This document shows positions 7,905-16,967 of a stretch of 35,133 nucleotides of DNA, in pieces. This DNA is from an uncultured Lachnospiraceae bacterium (GTDB taxonomy: Bacteria > Bacillota > Clostridia > Lachnospirales > Lachnospiraceae): the NCBI GenBank assembly GCA_947566705.1, contig CANOLA010000029.1, positions 1 through 35,133 on the forward strand, given 5' to 3'. Position numbers and translations under genes: made by a program. Under the pieces are notes generated by a model. The model had not been told where the DNA came from. It saw only the letters and a list, made by a program, of their open reading frames with translations, and did not search any database. Positions within the stretch are counted from its first letter, which is position 1. Each line of letters opens with the position of its first letter.

Positions 7905-8435
7905 TCAGACCGTATATCCATAAGTCAGCTCTCCTGCCTCCTCCCCCGTCTTCGGATATACGCGTTTTCCGTCCGCATCCAGAAGTTTCATACCAAGTTT
8001 CTGCATAACGCGCTCAGAAGCTGTATTTCTCGCATCGCACTGCGCGATAATTTTTGTCATGCCCAGATTCTTCGCGGCATATTCCAGCAGCGCGCGCGCA
8101 GCTTCCGTGGCATATCCCTGCCCCTGGTACGGCTTTGCAAGCATCCATGCCAGTTCCCCGGTTTTCCGCTCTTCATCCAGAACATAAATGGATACGCTTC
8201 CGATATGTTTTTCTTTCAGCATCACGGCAAACTCGTACCCTTCCGGTTTTTCCCTCTGCCAGTCAGCTGTCACATTTTTAAGAAACTCCTCCGTTTCTTT
8301 TTTTCTTTTCGGATAAAACATCATGTATCTTGTCACCTCTGCATCACAGCTGTACGGATATGCAGTTTCCAGATCTGAAATATCTAACGGGCGCAGAAGC
8401 AGGCGCATGGTATGAATATGATTTTTATTTTCCAA
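7905..8435 (-). CDS. GNAT family N-acetyltransferase (RimJ/RimL type)
   Basis: A 176-residue acetyl-CoA-dependent transferase of the RimJ/RimL/SpeG-like group; the substrate cannot be assigned. Visible features are the N-terminal LLLRPLDISDLE, the acetyl-CoA loop YQGQGYATEAARALLEYA, and RNTASERVMQKLGM near the C-terminus. The TTG start at 8435..8433 is preferred: a full GGAGG lies 8 bases upstream, inside the last codons of rluA, putting the start just after the rluA stop. An ATG at 8450 would overlap rluA by 13 bases with only a weak site. It follows rluA and probably shares its transcript. Confidence 0.85.
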   Translation of the reverse strand: MENKNHIHTMRLLLRPLDISDLETAYPYSCDAEVTRYMMFYPKRKKETEEFLKNVTADWQREKPEGYEFAVMLKEKHIGSVSIYVLDEERKTGELAWMLAKPYQGQGYATEAARALLEYAAKNLGMTKIIAQCDARNTASERVMQKLGMKLLDADGKRVYPKTGEEAGELTYGYTV

Positions 8436-8437
8436 AC

Positions 8438-9403
8438 TTATTTCCTCCATAATTCTCTCATATCTTCCGGCACCGGCGCATGAAATTCCATGTATTTTCC
8501 GGTCACGGGATGCGGAAAGGAAAGCCGGTATGCATGCAGCGCCTGTCTTCCAATCGGAAGCTTTCCAGCGTCTTTCTTTTGGCAGCCGTCAGTACGGTCC
8601 GTCTGGTTTGCAGCGTATAGAGGATGATAAAGAAAATCACCTAAAAGCGGATGTCCAAGATACTGCATATGCACCCGTATCTGGTGTGTCCGCCCCGTCT
8701 CAAGCCATAAGGTGACAAGGCTCATGTTTTCTTTCACTTCTTTCACCCTATAATGGGTAATGGCCCGTTCCCCTTTTTCAAAATCCACGGCACGCATCAG
8801 GCAGCGGTCTTCTTTTCGGGCAATCGGTGCAGATACAATCCCCTCGTACGGCTCAAGTATTCCGTCTACAATTGCAAGGTATTCCCGCGTCATTTTGTTT
8901 TTTGCTTCTTTATCTGTCTTCTGTGCCACCATGCGGCTTAAGACTGCTGCACTGACCATATGTTTTGCCACAACAGTAAGTCCTGATGTGTCCCTGTCCA
9001 GACGGTTGATACAGCGGAATACAAACGGCTGCCCTTTTTCCCTGAAATACCAGGCAAGTGCATTTCCAAGTGAGTTGTCAAAATTATTCCGCGACGGATG
9101 GACCGGCATTTCTGCCGCCTTGTTAATTACCAGAAGATCTTCGTCCTCATAGACAATATCAATGGGAAGTTTTACCGGAACCACCTGCTTTGAAGATTCC
9201 CATTCCCTAATCCGGACAAGAAGCTCATCCCCTTCGGAAAGTACATAATTCTGGTGCACACAGTTTCCCTGCACATAAATACTTTCTGCATCCTTTTTCA
9301 GGTTTACAAGGTTCTGTTCAGAATAACCGCATGACTTTAAGAACGTGCTTACTTTCTGTTTATTATGGATACTGTCTATCTGGTAAGTAATTCTGCGCTC
9401 CAG
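8438..9403 (-). CDS. RluA-family pseudouridine synthase (23S rRNA/tRNA)
   Basis: Isomerises uridine to pseudouridine in structured RNA. The catalytic motif is CINRLDRDTSGL, the first Asp being the nucleophile; YLAIVDG and GRTHQIRVHMQYLGHPLLGD are also typical. Starting at the in-frame GTG at 9274 would cut through an S4 RNA-binding domain. The frame stays open upstream, encoding RRITYQIDSI and STFLKSCGYSEQNLVNLKK, which completes an S4 domain of the expected form. GGAGGG at 9416..9411 lies 7 bases before a CTG at 9403, and no ATG, GTG or TTG is well placed there. I therefore call a CTG start, giving 321 residues, close to the family norm. It begins 14 bases after the giant surface-protein gene. 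Confidence 0.85.
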   Translation of the reverse strand: MERRITYQIDSIHNKQKVSTFLKSCGYSEQNLVNLKKDAESIYVQGNCVHQNYVLSEGDELLVRIREWESSKQVVPVKLPIDIVYEDEDLLVINKAAEMPVHPSRNNFDNSLGNALAWYFREKGQPFVFRCINRLDRDTSGLTVVAKHMVSAAVLSRMVAQKTDKEAKNKMTREYLAIVDGILEPYEGIVSAPIARKEDRCLMRAVDFEKGERAITHYRVKEVKENMSLVTLWLETGRTHQIRVHMQYLGHPLLGDFLYHPLYAANQTDRTDGCQKKDAGKLPIGRQALHAYRLSFPHPVTGKYMEFHAPVPEDMRELWRK

Positions 9404-9417
9404 GGTGTTTCCCTCCT

Positions 9418-12400
9418 TTACCTGCGTTTTTTCCTCCTGCCCTTCGCTTTGTTTGCATGTTTACGCACTGCAAATGCCAGAACCACTGCAAGCGCTGCAG
9501 CTCCTGCAATAATATAAATATAAATCTTTGACGCACGGGCGTCCACAACTGCAAACACACACTCTGTCCCGCTCATTTTTACCTGCTGGTATGCGCCCCT
9601 GGATTTGGACTTTAACAGCTTCCAGCTTCCGTCTGCATACTGGTACACGGCGGCATTGTCCCCATAGGAATTTAAAAGACGCAGGGAAGATTCATCTGAA
9701 TCGCCAAGTCCTGTTCCTGTCAGCTTTACTTCATACATCTGTGCACTTCCGCTCACCGGAAGCTCTTTCAGGCTGCCCTCCGGCAGAAGCTGCGCGTTCA
9801 GCCTTGCTTTCCCTGTAAATCTGCCTTCCACAAAAGCACACGGGCGTTTTGCCGCTTTTGGTTCTACCGCCTCGCTTTCCTCGGTTTCCTCCTCTGGTTC
9901 CGGTGCGGCAGCTTCCGCAGTTTCTTCACTTCCCAGTACCGTAACGTCATCCACATATTCTGCTTCCAGCACACGGTTACTGGTCATCACTTCCCCTGAT
10001 ACATCCGGCCAGATGCCGTTTCGTCCGTCTTTGTCAGGAATTTCCGGCATCTTTAATGTATCCAGTTTTGCACCGTACTCCACTTCCTCTTTCTCCACAC
10101 ATTCGCCGTCAATCACATATGATACCTGCAGATGGCTGTAGTCTTTTGGAAGTCCCTCGGTGGTAAGAAGTTTTTTGTACGATACCGGTTCTGCAACCCC
10201 AACATAACTGATGCCGTCAATTCCATAAACATCATCCCCGACATAATAGTTATCCTTTGCATAATCCGCCTGGTTTCGGGAACCGTCTGCATTGCGTTCC
10301 CCCACCTGTCCGGCGATGGCACCGATTCTGCTGCCCCCGCCGTACGTATCCGCCATGGCATAACAGTTGTAAATGCCTTCCCCGTATCCGGTGATGCCGC
10401 CGACATAGGAACCGCCCTCCACCATACAAAGGGCAAAACTCTTTCTGATAATTCCGGAGGAGTCGCCGCAGATACCGCCGGCATAATCGCCTTCGGTGCT
10501 CCTTACTTCGCCGTAGCCCTCACATGAAGTAACCACGCCAAGCTTCATATAGCCAGCCACTCCGCCTGCCCCGTCTTTTTTTGCCTTTACGTATCCGTAG
10601 TTTTTGGAAGACTGCAAAATACATTTGGTCTGGTACACTGCGCCAACGGACAACCGCGCGGTTCCGGCCGCACTGTCCTCCGGGTCCTCCTCGTCAACTG
10701 CCATGGAACCTGCCACACCGCCGACATTAATATCCCCTTCGACCACTCCGAAGTTTTTGCAGCTTTTTACCTTTCCGGTTTTCGTTCCCTGAATGTCCTC
10801 ATCTGACACATCCTTGTAATAATCTGATGTGTCCGGATTCTGCATCTGGTCAATCCGGTCCACAAATAACAGAAGCACCGTATTTAACTGGTTATTAATG
10901 GCACGGAAATCCCTTGTAACGGTTTTTGCCGCTGCATCCATATCCTGTTCCAGCCGCTCCATCCGGTCTGAAATATCTAAAAGATTTTCATAAAGGGTGT
11001 CAACGTTTTGATCAAACTCATCCCCAAGCTGTGTAAACTGGATACTGCTCTGCATGGCAAGATAATCCGTAACCGAGGTCACGGCAGATGACGCGGCATC
11101 CAGGCAGTTTATCATATCCTGCATATGGCCGTTTAATATTTTTATATCTTTATTCAGCGCTTCTACAGTATTTACCACGTACTCATTTGTAATATCTGCA
11201 ACAACGCTGATGCTGCCTGCCATACGCGCAGCCGCGCTGCCTGCTGCCGCAAGCTGTCTGGCAAGCTCCACAATATCCTTTGCAAGGGTATCCTTGTCAT
11301 TTTTACTGATGCTGTCCCAGTCTTTCGGATTTCCCGATGAATCCAGAAGAATGCCGCTCATTTCATCCACCAGCCGCCCACATGTATTCATCGCATCCTG
11401 CATCTGCGCCGAACTGCTTTCCATTGCCTCTATTGCAGATTTTAAGGCATCATACTGGTTCTGTGCGCCGAATGTCACATTTGCCGTAACCAGACCGGAG
11501 GCTCCGGAAATATCCACCATATATTCATATGCATTGGATTTCTGCTTTGCCACTGCATAAGTTTTTCCTGCCGTATCACGCACTGCCGGCTCGCCGGAAA
11601 GGGAATATCCTGCCGACGGATGAACCGTAAATGTCACTTTGTTTCCATCCATCGTATAATCCGCGCTTCCGCCCACATTTGATACAACCGCAAACGGTGC
11701 AGGACTAAATACTGCTGCAAGAGCCACCTCTTCATCCGGCATTAAAAATTCATACGTATCCTGCTTTTGCGACGTCTCGTAAATTACCCTTCCGCTTTGT
11801 TTTCCGATAACGGAAACCTTATCCAGCTGGTACTCTTTTGCTGCAACAGGAATGACTCGCACGCTGGTATTTTTTCCCGCGCCTGCTGTATCCGCCGTCA
11901 CAAGTCCACCGGTTGCGGAAAGGGACGTAATCTTATGCCTCGGCTCGCCGGATTCAAAGCTTACATAAACAAGAAGCGGTTTCTTTGTCTGGTATCCCGG
12001 AATCTGGTTTTCCAGATTCAGTGTATAGCTGTAATTTTCTCCGGAAACATGGTTCATCTGTGAACGCGGTACCGAAAGCAAGGCCTCTTTTGTCATATCT
12101 CCGTCTGCATACACCCGCAGGCAGTCCCCCTGCTCCGGAAGCCTATGGTCGCTGTCAGGCGTAATCGTAATGGTATACCTGTTTTTACTGGACCCCGGCA
12201 CTGCCACTGCAAGAACCTCCCCGCCTGCCGATGATTCGCAGTAAATATCATGGTCCTTTTTTTCTGCGTCGTCATACATGTAGGAGGCTGTTACCACCAC
12301 ATCCTCCGCCGGCATGATAAATGTATATCTGTCATTCTCATCCTTTTGACACTCTTCGTTGTTCACCATGAGCTGTTTTAGGTGGTAGCCGCTTCGCGGG

Positions 12401-14313
12401 GCAGCCGATACCGTAACTGTTTCCCCTTCCTTTGCCTTGGTCCTGTCCGCATAAATGCTTCCCCCTGCGGATGCACAGGTCTTTACCTCATACTCCCCGT
12501 TCTGCAGTTCCGGCGGCTGCTGCGAAACAGCAGCCGTATTTTTGAATGTTCCCTGTACCACCACCACGTTTTTATCCGGATGCGTATAATCGGCTTTAGG
12601 TAACGTAATGCTGCTGCCTGAAAGCTGCCCCTGCGGTACGCTTTTATTACCGACTGTCAGCGCTTCCAGTATATAGTCATCATCCGTCTGTACACGTATG
12701 GTAAGCTGCGTATCCGTTTCCGTCAGACTGATTTTTCCGCCTGCATTTGAGCCTGCCATATATTTTCCGGCATAGGAAAAGGAGGCTGAAACAACCGCAT
12801 TATTTTCTGGCATGGTAAATGTATAAGTTCCGTTTGCTTTACTTGTAACCGGTATGGAAGTCCCGCTGGAATCATATACAGTAACAGCGTCAGTTTTATA
12901 GCCGTCTTCCGCTTTTGCGGTAAGTGTCACCGTAACCCCTTTTGCCGGGGAACTGTTATCTGCACTGACCTTTCCCCCGACGGAGGACACCAGTGTCAGG
13001 CGGTCATAGCTTGTTCCTGTATAAGGGGTGTCCTTCATCTGGTCAATAACTGCAAGGTCCTCGTTGATTTTTGCCAGATCTTCATTTACCACAGACATAT
13101 AGTCAATTGCACCGGAAACATTTTCCTGGATTTCAGGAAGCGCATCCACAATGTATTCCACACGGGCGGCAATTTCATTGACTGCGTCAATATTGTCATC
13201 CACGAAATCCGTCACCTGTCCGGCAAGGGTATGGGTTGTGCCAAGCGCAGTATCTGCAGACTCCTTAAGTGCGCGGTAATCCGCACTGATGGTATCGCCT
13301 GATGCGTCAACATCATCGAGCAGCCTTTCAATTAAATCATGAAGCTTTTTTATCTCTTCTTCAATCCGGTCTGCTTCATTCATTTCAATATACGGCTCCA
13401 TCTGTCCGACCACGCCGCCCACATCCTTGCGGCCATATACCTCTCCCTTATTTTCGCAGAGAGTTAAAACGCCTGCCTGACGTCCTGCAATTCCGCCGAT
13501 ATTATAACCGGTATGTTCGTAACCGATGATTGCCCTGTTTTCACAAAAACTAATGACTCCGTCCGAATAACCGGCAATTCCGCCCGTATCCACGCCGCTC
13601 TGGATACTGGCGCTTTCCTCCTCATTCCGGAGCGTTTTCAGCCAGTCCAGTCCGCTTTCGTCTTCCTGGCTCACCCACTCCTTACTGTTATTAACACCCG
13701 CACGGTTTGTGCAGCGCGTCACAAGTCCGTGGTTTTTTCCGACAATGCCGCCTGTGTCATACAGTCCGGTCATAACTCCCCTGGAAACGCAGCTTCTGAT
13801 GGTGCCGGACGCCGTATTGCTTCCTGCAATCCCCCCGGTTTCCGATCTTCCATCTACCGTCCCGTAAAAGGTACAGTCTTCAATCAGACCGGAGTTTTCA
13901 CCGCAGATTCCGCCAACGCACTGCTGCTCACTGTCACTGGAAACAGCCGCTTCAAGCGTCAGGTTTTTCACTGTGCCGTCCTTTGTAATAAAGCGGAAAA
14001 ATCCTGCCACGTATTTTCCGTTTTCATACTGCAGCCCTTTTATGGTATGGCCCTTTCCGTCAAAAGTTCCCGCAAAAACCGGAATTGTTTCAAACTCGCT
14101 GTCTGAAAGGTCCACATCCGCTGTAAGTGTCACGGTTTTTCCTTTTGACCATTTGTCCACATGGCAGTTTTTTGCAAGCTCGATCAAATCTTCTGCCGTG
14201 GAAATCTGAATGTTTTTATTTGCAGCAGACGCAGTATTCACCGGTATACTGGAAAAAAATAATAAAACTGCAAGTGCAGCTGACACACAGCTTCTTATAA
14301 CTTTATTTTTCAT
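9418..14313 (-). CDS. Giant membrane-tethered GLUG / coiled-coil / InlB-B-repeat surface protein
   Basis: A 1631-residue exported protein. Layout: signal peptide (1-30, ending NTASA); a GLUG block (about 125-310, units such as TGGIAGSNTASGTIRSC); a first coiled coil (about 310-425); a stack of divergent InlB-type B-repeats (about 437-950, units such as SSVGGKVSAD...TFTMPENNAVVSASF); a second coiled coil (about 950-1160); a second GLUG block (about 1185-1345); an acidic linker (about 1460-1488); a further beta domain; a membrane helix (about 1597-1615) and a basic tail (KGRRKKRR). It is therefore anchored by its C-terminus and faces outward; there is no LPXTG motif. The start ATG has GGAGG 6 bases upstream and overlaps the MMPL stop by 11 bases, so the two are probably translated together. 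I know of no named function; an adhesin or a scaffold for the MMPL transporter are both possible. Confidence 0.85.
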   Translation of the reverse strand: MKNKVIRSCVSAALAVLLFFSSIPVNTASAANKNIQISTAEDLIELAKNCHVDKWSKGKTVTLTADVDLSDSEFETIPVFAGTFDGKGHTIKGLQYENGKYVAGFFRFITKDGTVKNLTLEAAVSSDSEQQCVGGICGENSGLIEDCTFYGTVDGRSETGGIAGSNTASGTIRSCVSRGVMTGLYDTGGIVGKNHGLVTRCTNRAGVNNSKEWVSQEDESGLDWLKTLRNEEESASIQSGVDTGGIAGYSDGVISFCENRAIIGYEHTGYNIGGIAGRQAGVLTLCENKGEVYGRKDVGGVVGQMEPYIEMNEADRIEEEIKKLHDLIERLLDDVDASGDTISADYRALKESADTALGTTHTLAGQVTDFVDDNIDAVNEIAARVEYIVDALPEIQENVSGAIDYMSVVNEDLAKINEDLAVIDQMKDTPYTGTSYDRLTLVSSVGGKVSADNSSPAKGVTVTLTAKAEDGYKTDAVTVYDSSGTSIPVTSKANGTYTFTMPENNAVVSASFSYAGKYMAGSNAGGKISLTETDTQLTIRVQTDDDYILEALTVGNKSVPQGQLSGSSITLPKADYTHPDKNVVVVQGTFKNTAAVSQQPPELQNGEYEVKTCASAGGSIYADRTKAKEGETVTVSAAPRSGYHLKQLMVNNEECQKDENDRYTFIMPAEDVVVTASYMYDDAEKKDHDIYCESSAGGEVLAVAVPGSSKNRYTITITPDSDHRLPEQGDCLRVYADGDMTKEALLSVPRSQMNHVSGENYSYTLNLENQIPGYQTKKPLLVYVSFESGEPRHKITSLSATGGLVTADTAGAGKNTSVRVIPVAAKEYQLDKVSVIGKQSGRVIYETSQKQDTYEFLMPDEEVALAAVFSPAPFAVVSNVGGSADYTMDGNKVTFTVHPSAGYSLSGEPAVRDTAGKTYAVAKQKSNAYEYMVDISGASGLVTANVTFGAQNQYDALKSAIEAMESSSAQMQDAMNTCGRLVDEMSGILLDSSGNPKDWDSISKNDKDTLAKDIVELARQLAAAGSAAARMAGSISVVADITNEYVVNTVEALNKDIKILNGHMQDMINCLDAASSAVTSVTDYLAMQSSIQFTQLGDEFDQNVDTLYENLLDISDRMERLEQDMDAAAKTVTRDFRAINNQLNTVLLLFVDRIDQMQNPDTSDYYKDVSDEDIQGTKTGKVKSCKNFGVVEGDINVGGVAGSMAVDEEDPEDSAAGTARLSVGAVYQTKCILQSSKNYGYVKAKKDGAGGVAGYMKLGVVTSCEGYGEVRSTEGDYAGGICGDSSGIIRKSFALCMVEGGSYVGGITGYGEGIYNCYAMADTYGGGSRIGAIAGQVGERNADGSRNQADYAKDNYYVGDDVYGIDGISYVGVAEPVSYKKLLTTEGLPKDYSHLQVSYVIDGECVEKEEVEYGAKLDTLKMPEIPDKDGRNGIWPDVSGEVMTSNRVLEAEYVDDVTVLGSEETAEAAAPEPEEETEESEAVEPKAAKRPCAFVEGRFTGKARLNAQLLPEGSLKELPVSGSAQMYEVKLTGTGLGDSDESSLRLLNSYGDNAAVYQYADGSWKLLKSKSRGAYQQVKMSGTECVFAVVDARASKIYIYIIAGAAALAVVLAFAVRKHANKAKGRRKKRR

Positions 14314-16819
14314 TTCCTGCCTCCTCGTCCACAACAATTTCTTCCTCTTCCTGCCGTCTGTCTTCCTCGGCGGCATGCTCGATCATTTTCTGTGCCTTTT
14401 TCGCATCCATGCTTCCTGTCAGCATAACTGCGTTGACGTCTCCTCTTACCACGCCATGGAATTCACCCATCACAATACCGTTAATCTGTCCGTTAATGCG
14501 TCCGTCCACACGCACCAGACCGTTCTCCCGCTGCAGCTGAATCGGACTTGTCATGGTAAAGGATGTTTTTTCAATAATACGCTCACCCAGAAGCAGGATC
14601 TGCGGCAGGATAAACATAACAATGATAATGGAAATAATGGTTCCCCTGCCAAGGCACTGTCCGATTCCGCAAATCGCTCCGTCCGAGGACATCTGTCCGA
14701 TTAAAATACCTGCGAGCGCCATCATGGAGCCGGAAGTAATAATCGTTGGAAATGCAAAATTCATCGTTTCAATAATTGCCTGTTTTTTCGGCATTTCATT
14801 TTTCAGCTCCATAAATCTTCCTGAAATAACAATTGCATAATCAATATTTGCACCCATCTGGATGGAACTTACAATCAGGTAACTCATAAAAAACAGGTTA
14901 CTTTCTGCCATTGCCGGGAAAGCAAAATTAATCCAGATGGCTCCCTGGATAACCATAATTAACAGCACCGGCATTCCCGCTGATTTAAAGGTAAATAAAA
15001 GTACGGCAAGCACGGCAAGAATGGAAACCACATTTACCACTTTGTTGTCCACCTGGAAGGTATGGAACAGGTCGTACTGGCTCGTGGTTTCACCGGCTAC
15101 CAGGATTTTGTCAGGATTATAGTATTCACCCGCAATCTCATGCATTTTATCAATAAATGCAAAGGTTTCGTCCCCCTCTTCCGGAAGGTTTAAAAATACC
15201 AGCATACGACTGTACTTTTCCCCCTGGAGCTGGTCTGTGGCAAGCTTCATTTTATCGTGCGCTTCCGTCAGGGTATCCATCATATCATCTTCCAGCGTTA
15301 CATAGCCTTCTTCTACCTCGTCATAGACAAAATTAAGCATGTCAATTAACGGAACGCCGTAATTGGAAAAGCCGTTTATAATCTTTGCATAATTTTCATC
15401 ATTGACTGCATATGCCGTATACAAAAGCTCCGCCACCTCGTAATCCAGTTCCAGCAGCTCGGAAAATTCCCTTGCATTGAGCTTATCCGTCAGCATATAG
15501 CCGTCCATTGCCTCTGTATTTGCAAGTCCCTGGGTCGAAGCCACTTCCGGACATGACTCCAGTTTTTTCAGAAGCTTTGCCTCCTTGGCATAATTCCCCT
15601 GCGGCACCACCAGCGCCACCATGTTGCTTTCCCCAAAACTCTCCGCAATCATCTGGTCTGCAATCTGCGACTCATTCTGCACAGGCGTTTTTAACTGGCT
15701 GTACCCGTAAACAAACGGACATCCTGTCTGCATTATGTAAGCAGCAATGATTACCACCAGAAACAGCGGCGGAATGATATGTCTGGTTCTGTATGCAAAT
15801 TTTCCCACAAACGGAATTTTGGGAACAAAGCTTTTATGTACTGTCTTATCCATCAGAGGACCAAAGAGCATCAGAAGCCCCGGCATCAGTAAAAATACTG
15901 CCATCAGACTTAAGACGATTGCCTTAATCAGGCAGATCGCCATATCACGCCCAATACCAAACTGCATAAACATCATGGCTATCAGTCCGCCGACCGTAGT
16001 AAGCGAACTGGAACAGATTTCCGGAATCGCCTTGCTTAACGCCAGAATATCCGCTTCCCTTATATCGTATTTTTCGTGCTCCTCTTTAAAGCGGTTACAG
16101 AAAATAACCGCATAGTCAATCGACAGTGCAAGCTGCAGCACAACCGTTACAGAATTTGACACAAAGGAAATCGTTCCAAGCAGGTAATTGGTGCCCTTGG
16201 TGATTAACGCCGCGGCAACAAATGTCAGCAGCAGCACCGGTACCTCCGCATAGGTCTGGGAGGTCAGAATTAACACAGTCACAACAATAATCGCAACCAG
16301 AATACTGACTACCTGCATCTCGCTTTCAATCTGCTCGGCCTGCTGGTTTCCCAGGTCCGTGGATACATATAAATCATATTCTTTCAGCCGCTGTCTAATT
16401 TCATCCAGCGCCGTCAGACAGCGTTCATCCTCCTGCGGATACGCAAATGTAATTTCGTATAATGCAGAGAAATTATTGTAATGTTCTTTCTGGTTGTCAA
16501 ACACCAGCATGGAAACATCCTTTCTCGCCTCGATTTCATCCGCGATTTCACGGGCATCCTCATAATTAATGTTGGAAACCATAACCGACGCCGTGCCATA
16601 AGTAGTAAATTCCTCCTCCATGCGGTCCAGTCCCCGTCTGGTTTCCGTTGTATCCGGCAGATATGCGGACAATGCATTTTCCACCTTTACCCAGTTCATT
16701 GCAAAGACGGAAAACACAATCATCAGTGCAAACAGCAGGAAAAAAAGGTTTCGTTTATCCACGATAAATGTCGAAACCTTAACCATAAAACTGTTTTCTT
16801 CTTCGGTCTGCTTACTCAC
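14303..16819 (-). CDS. MMPL/RND superfamily transporter
   Basis: An 838-residue polytopic membrane protein with two homologous halves of about six helices, each starting with one helix followed by a large outer loop. Each half carries the MMPL Asp-Tyr proton-relay motif: SIDYAVIFCNRF (Asp235) and NIDYAIVISGRF (Asp660). Such proteins export lipids, glycolipids, siderophores or hydrophobic compounds by proton antiport; the cargo here is unknown. After the last helix comes an unusual tail with repeated G-x-I/V-N-G units (about 768-804), then an acidic end. The GTG start at 16819 is chosen because AAGAAGG lies 9 bases upstream; an in-frame GTG at 16852 has no such site. It is the first gene of the unit and overlaps the giant surface-protein gene. 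Confidence 0.88.
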   Translation of the reverse strand: MSKQTEEENSFMVKVSTFIVDKRNLFFLLFALMIVFSVFAMNWVKVENALSAYLPDTTETRRGLDRMEEEFTTYGTASVMVSNINYEDAREIADEIEARKDVSMLVFDNQKEHYNNFSALYEITFAYPQEDERCLTALDEIRQRLKEYDLYVSTDLGNQQAEQIESEMQVVSILVAIIVVTVLILTSQTYAEVPVLLLTFVAAALITKGTNYLLGTISFVSNSVTVVLQLALSIDYAVIFCNRFKEEHEKYDIREADILALSKAIPEICSSSLTTVGGLIAMMFMQFGIGRDMAICLIKAIVLSLMAVFLLMPGLLMLFGPLMDKTVHKSFVPKIPFVGKFAYRTRHIIPPLFLVVIIAAYIMQTGCPFVYGYSQLKTPVQNESQIADQMIAESFGESNMVALVVPQGNYAKEAKLLKKLESCPEVASTQGLANTEAMDGYMLTDKLNAREFSELLELDYEVAELLYTAYAVNDENYAKIINGFSNYGVPLIDMLNFVYDEVEEGYVTLEDDMMDTLTEAHDKMKLATDQLQGEKYSRMLVFLNLPEEGDETFAFIDKMHEIAGEYYNPDKILVAGETTSQYDLFHTFQVDNKVVNVVSILAVLAVLLFTFKSAGMPVLLIMVIQGAIWINFAFPAMAESNLFFMSYLIVSSIQMGANIDYAIVISGRFMELKNEMPKKQAIIETMNFAFPTIITSGSMMALAGILIGQMSSDGAICGIGQCLGRGTIISIIIVMFILPQILLLGERIIEKTSFTMTSPIQLQRENGLVRVDGRINGQINGIVMGEFHGVVRGDVNAVMLTGSMDAKKAQKMIEHAAEEDRRQEEEEIVVDEEAGNEK

Positions 16820-16872
16820 TTTTTCATACCTTCTTTCTGCAGGTTGCTGCACGTCATATTCTATAATAAGAC

Positions 16873-16900
16873 ATTATACGCAGAGAAAACAAAAAATCAA
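16873..16900 (-). promoter_or_regulatory. SigA promoter of the MMPL - surface protein operon
   Basis: Minus strand: TTGATT (16900..16895), a 16-base spacer, TATAAT (16878..16873). Initiation is expected near 16866, leaving a leader of about 47 bases before the GTG start. It lies just beyond the terminator of the preceding operon, so the MMPL unit is transcribed independently. No clear operator is seen. Confidence 0.75.
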
Positions 16901-16926
16901 TGGTAAATTCACCAAATTTTAGCCGG

Positions 16927-16957
16927 AAAAAAGAGAGTTCCGCAAGCGAAACTCTCT
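16927..16957 (-). terminator. Rho-independent terminator of the PadR operon
   Basis: Minus strand: AGAGAGTTTCGC pairs with GCGGAACTCTCT (12 pairs, one G-T) around a TT loop, followed by TTTTTT. It lies about 10 bases after the DUF4097 stop and is one of the strongest terminators in the window. Confidence 0.92.
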
Positions 16958-16967
16958 CACTGTGTTT

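Noticed and set aside
7905-8378. Plus-strand frame opposite the GNAT gene
   Set aside because: No ribosome site; composition is that of an antisense reading.
13513-14106. 197-codon plus-strand frame opposite the giant surface-protein gene
   Set aside because: It lies antisense to the N-terminal GLUG region, has no ribosome site or family resemblance, and several similar shadows occur along the same gene.
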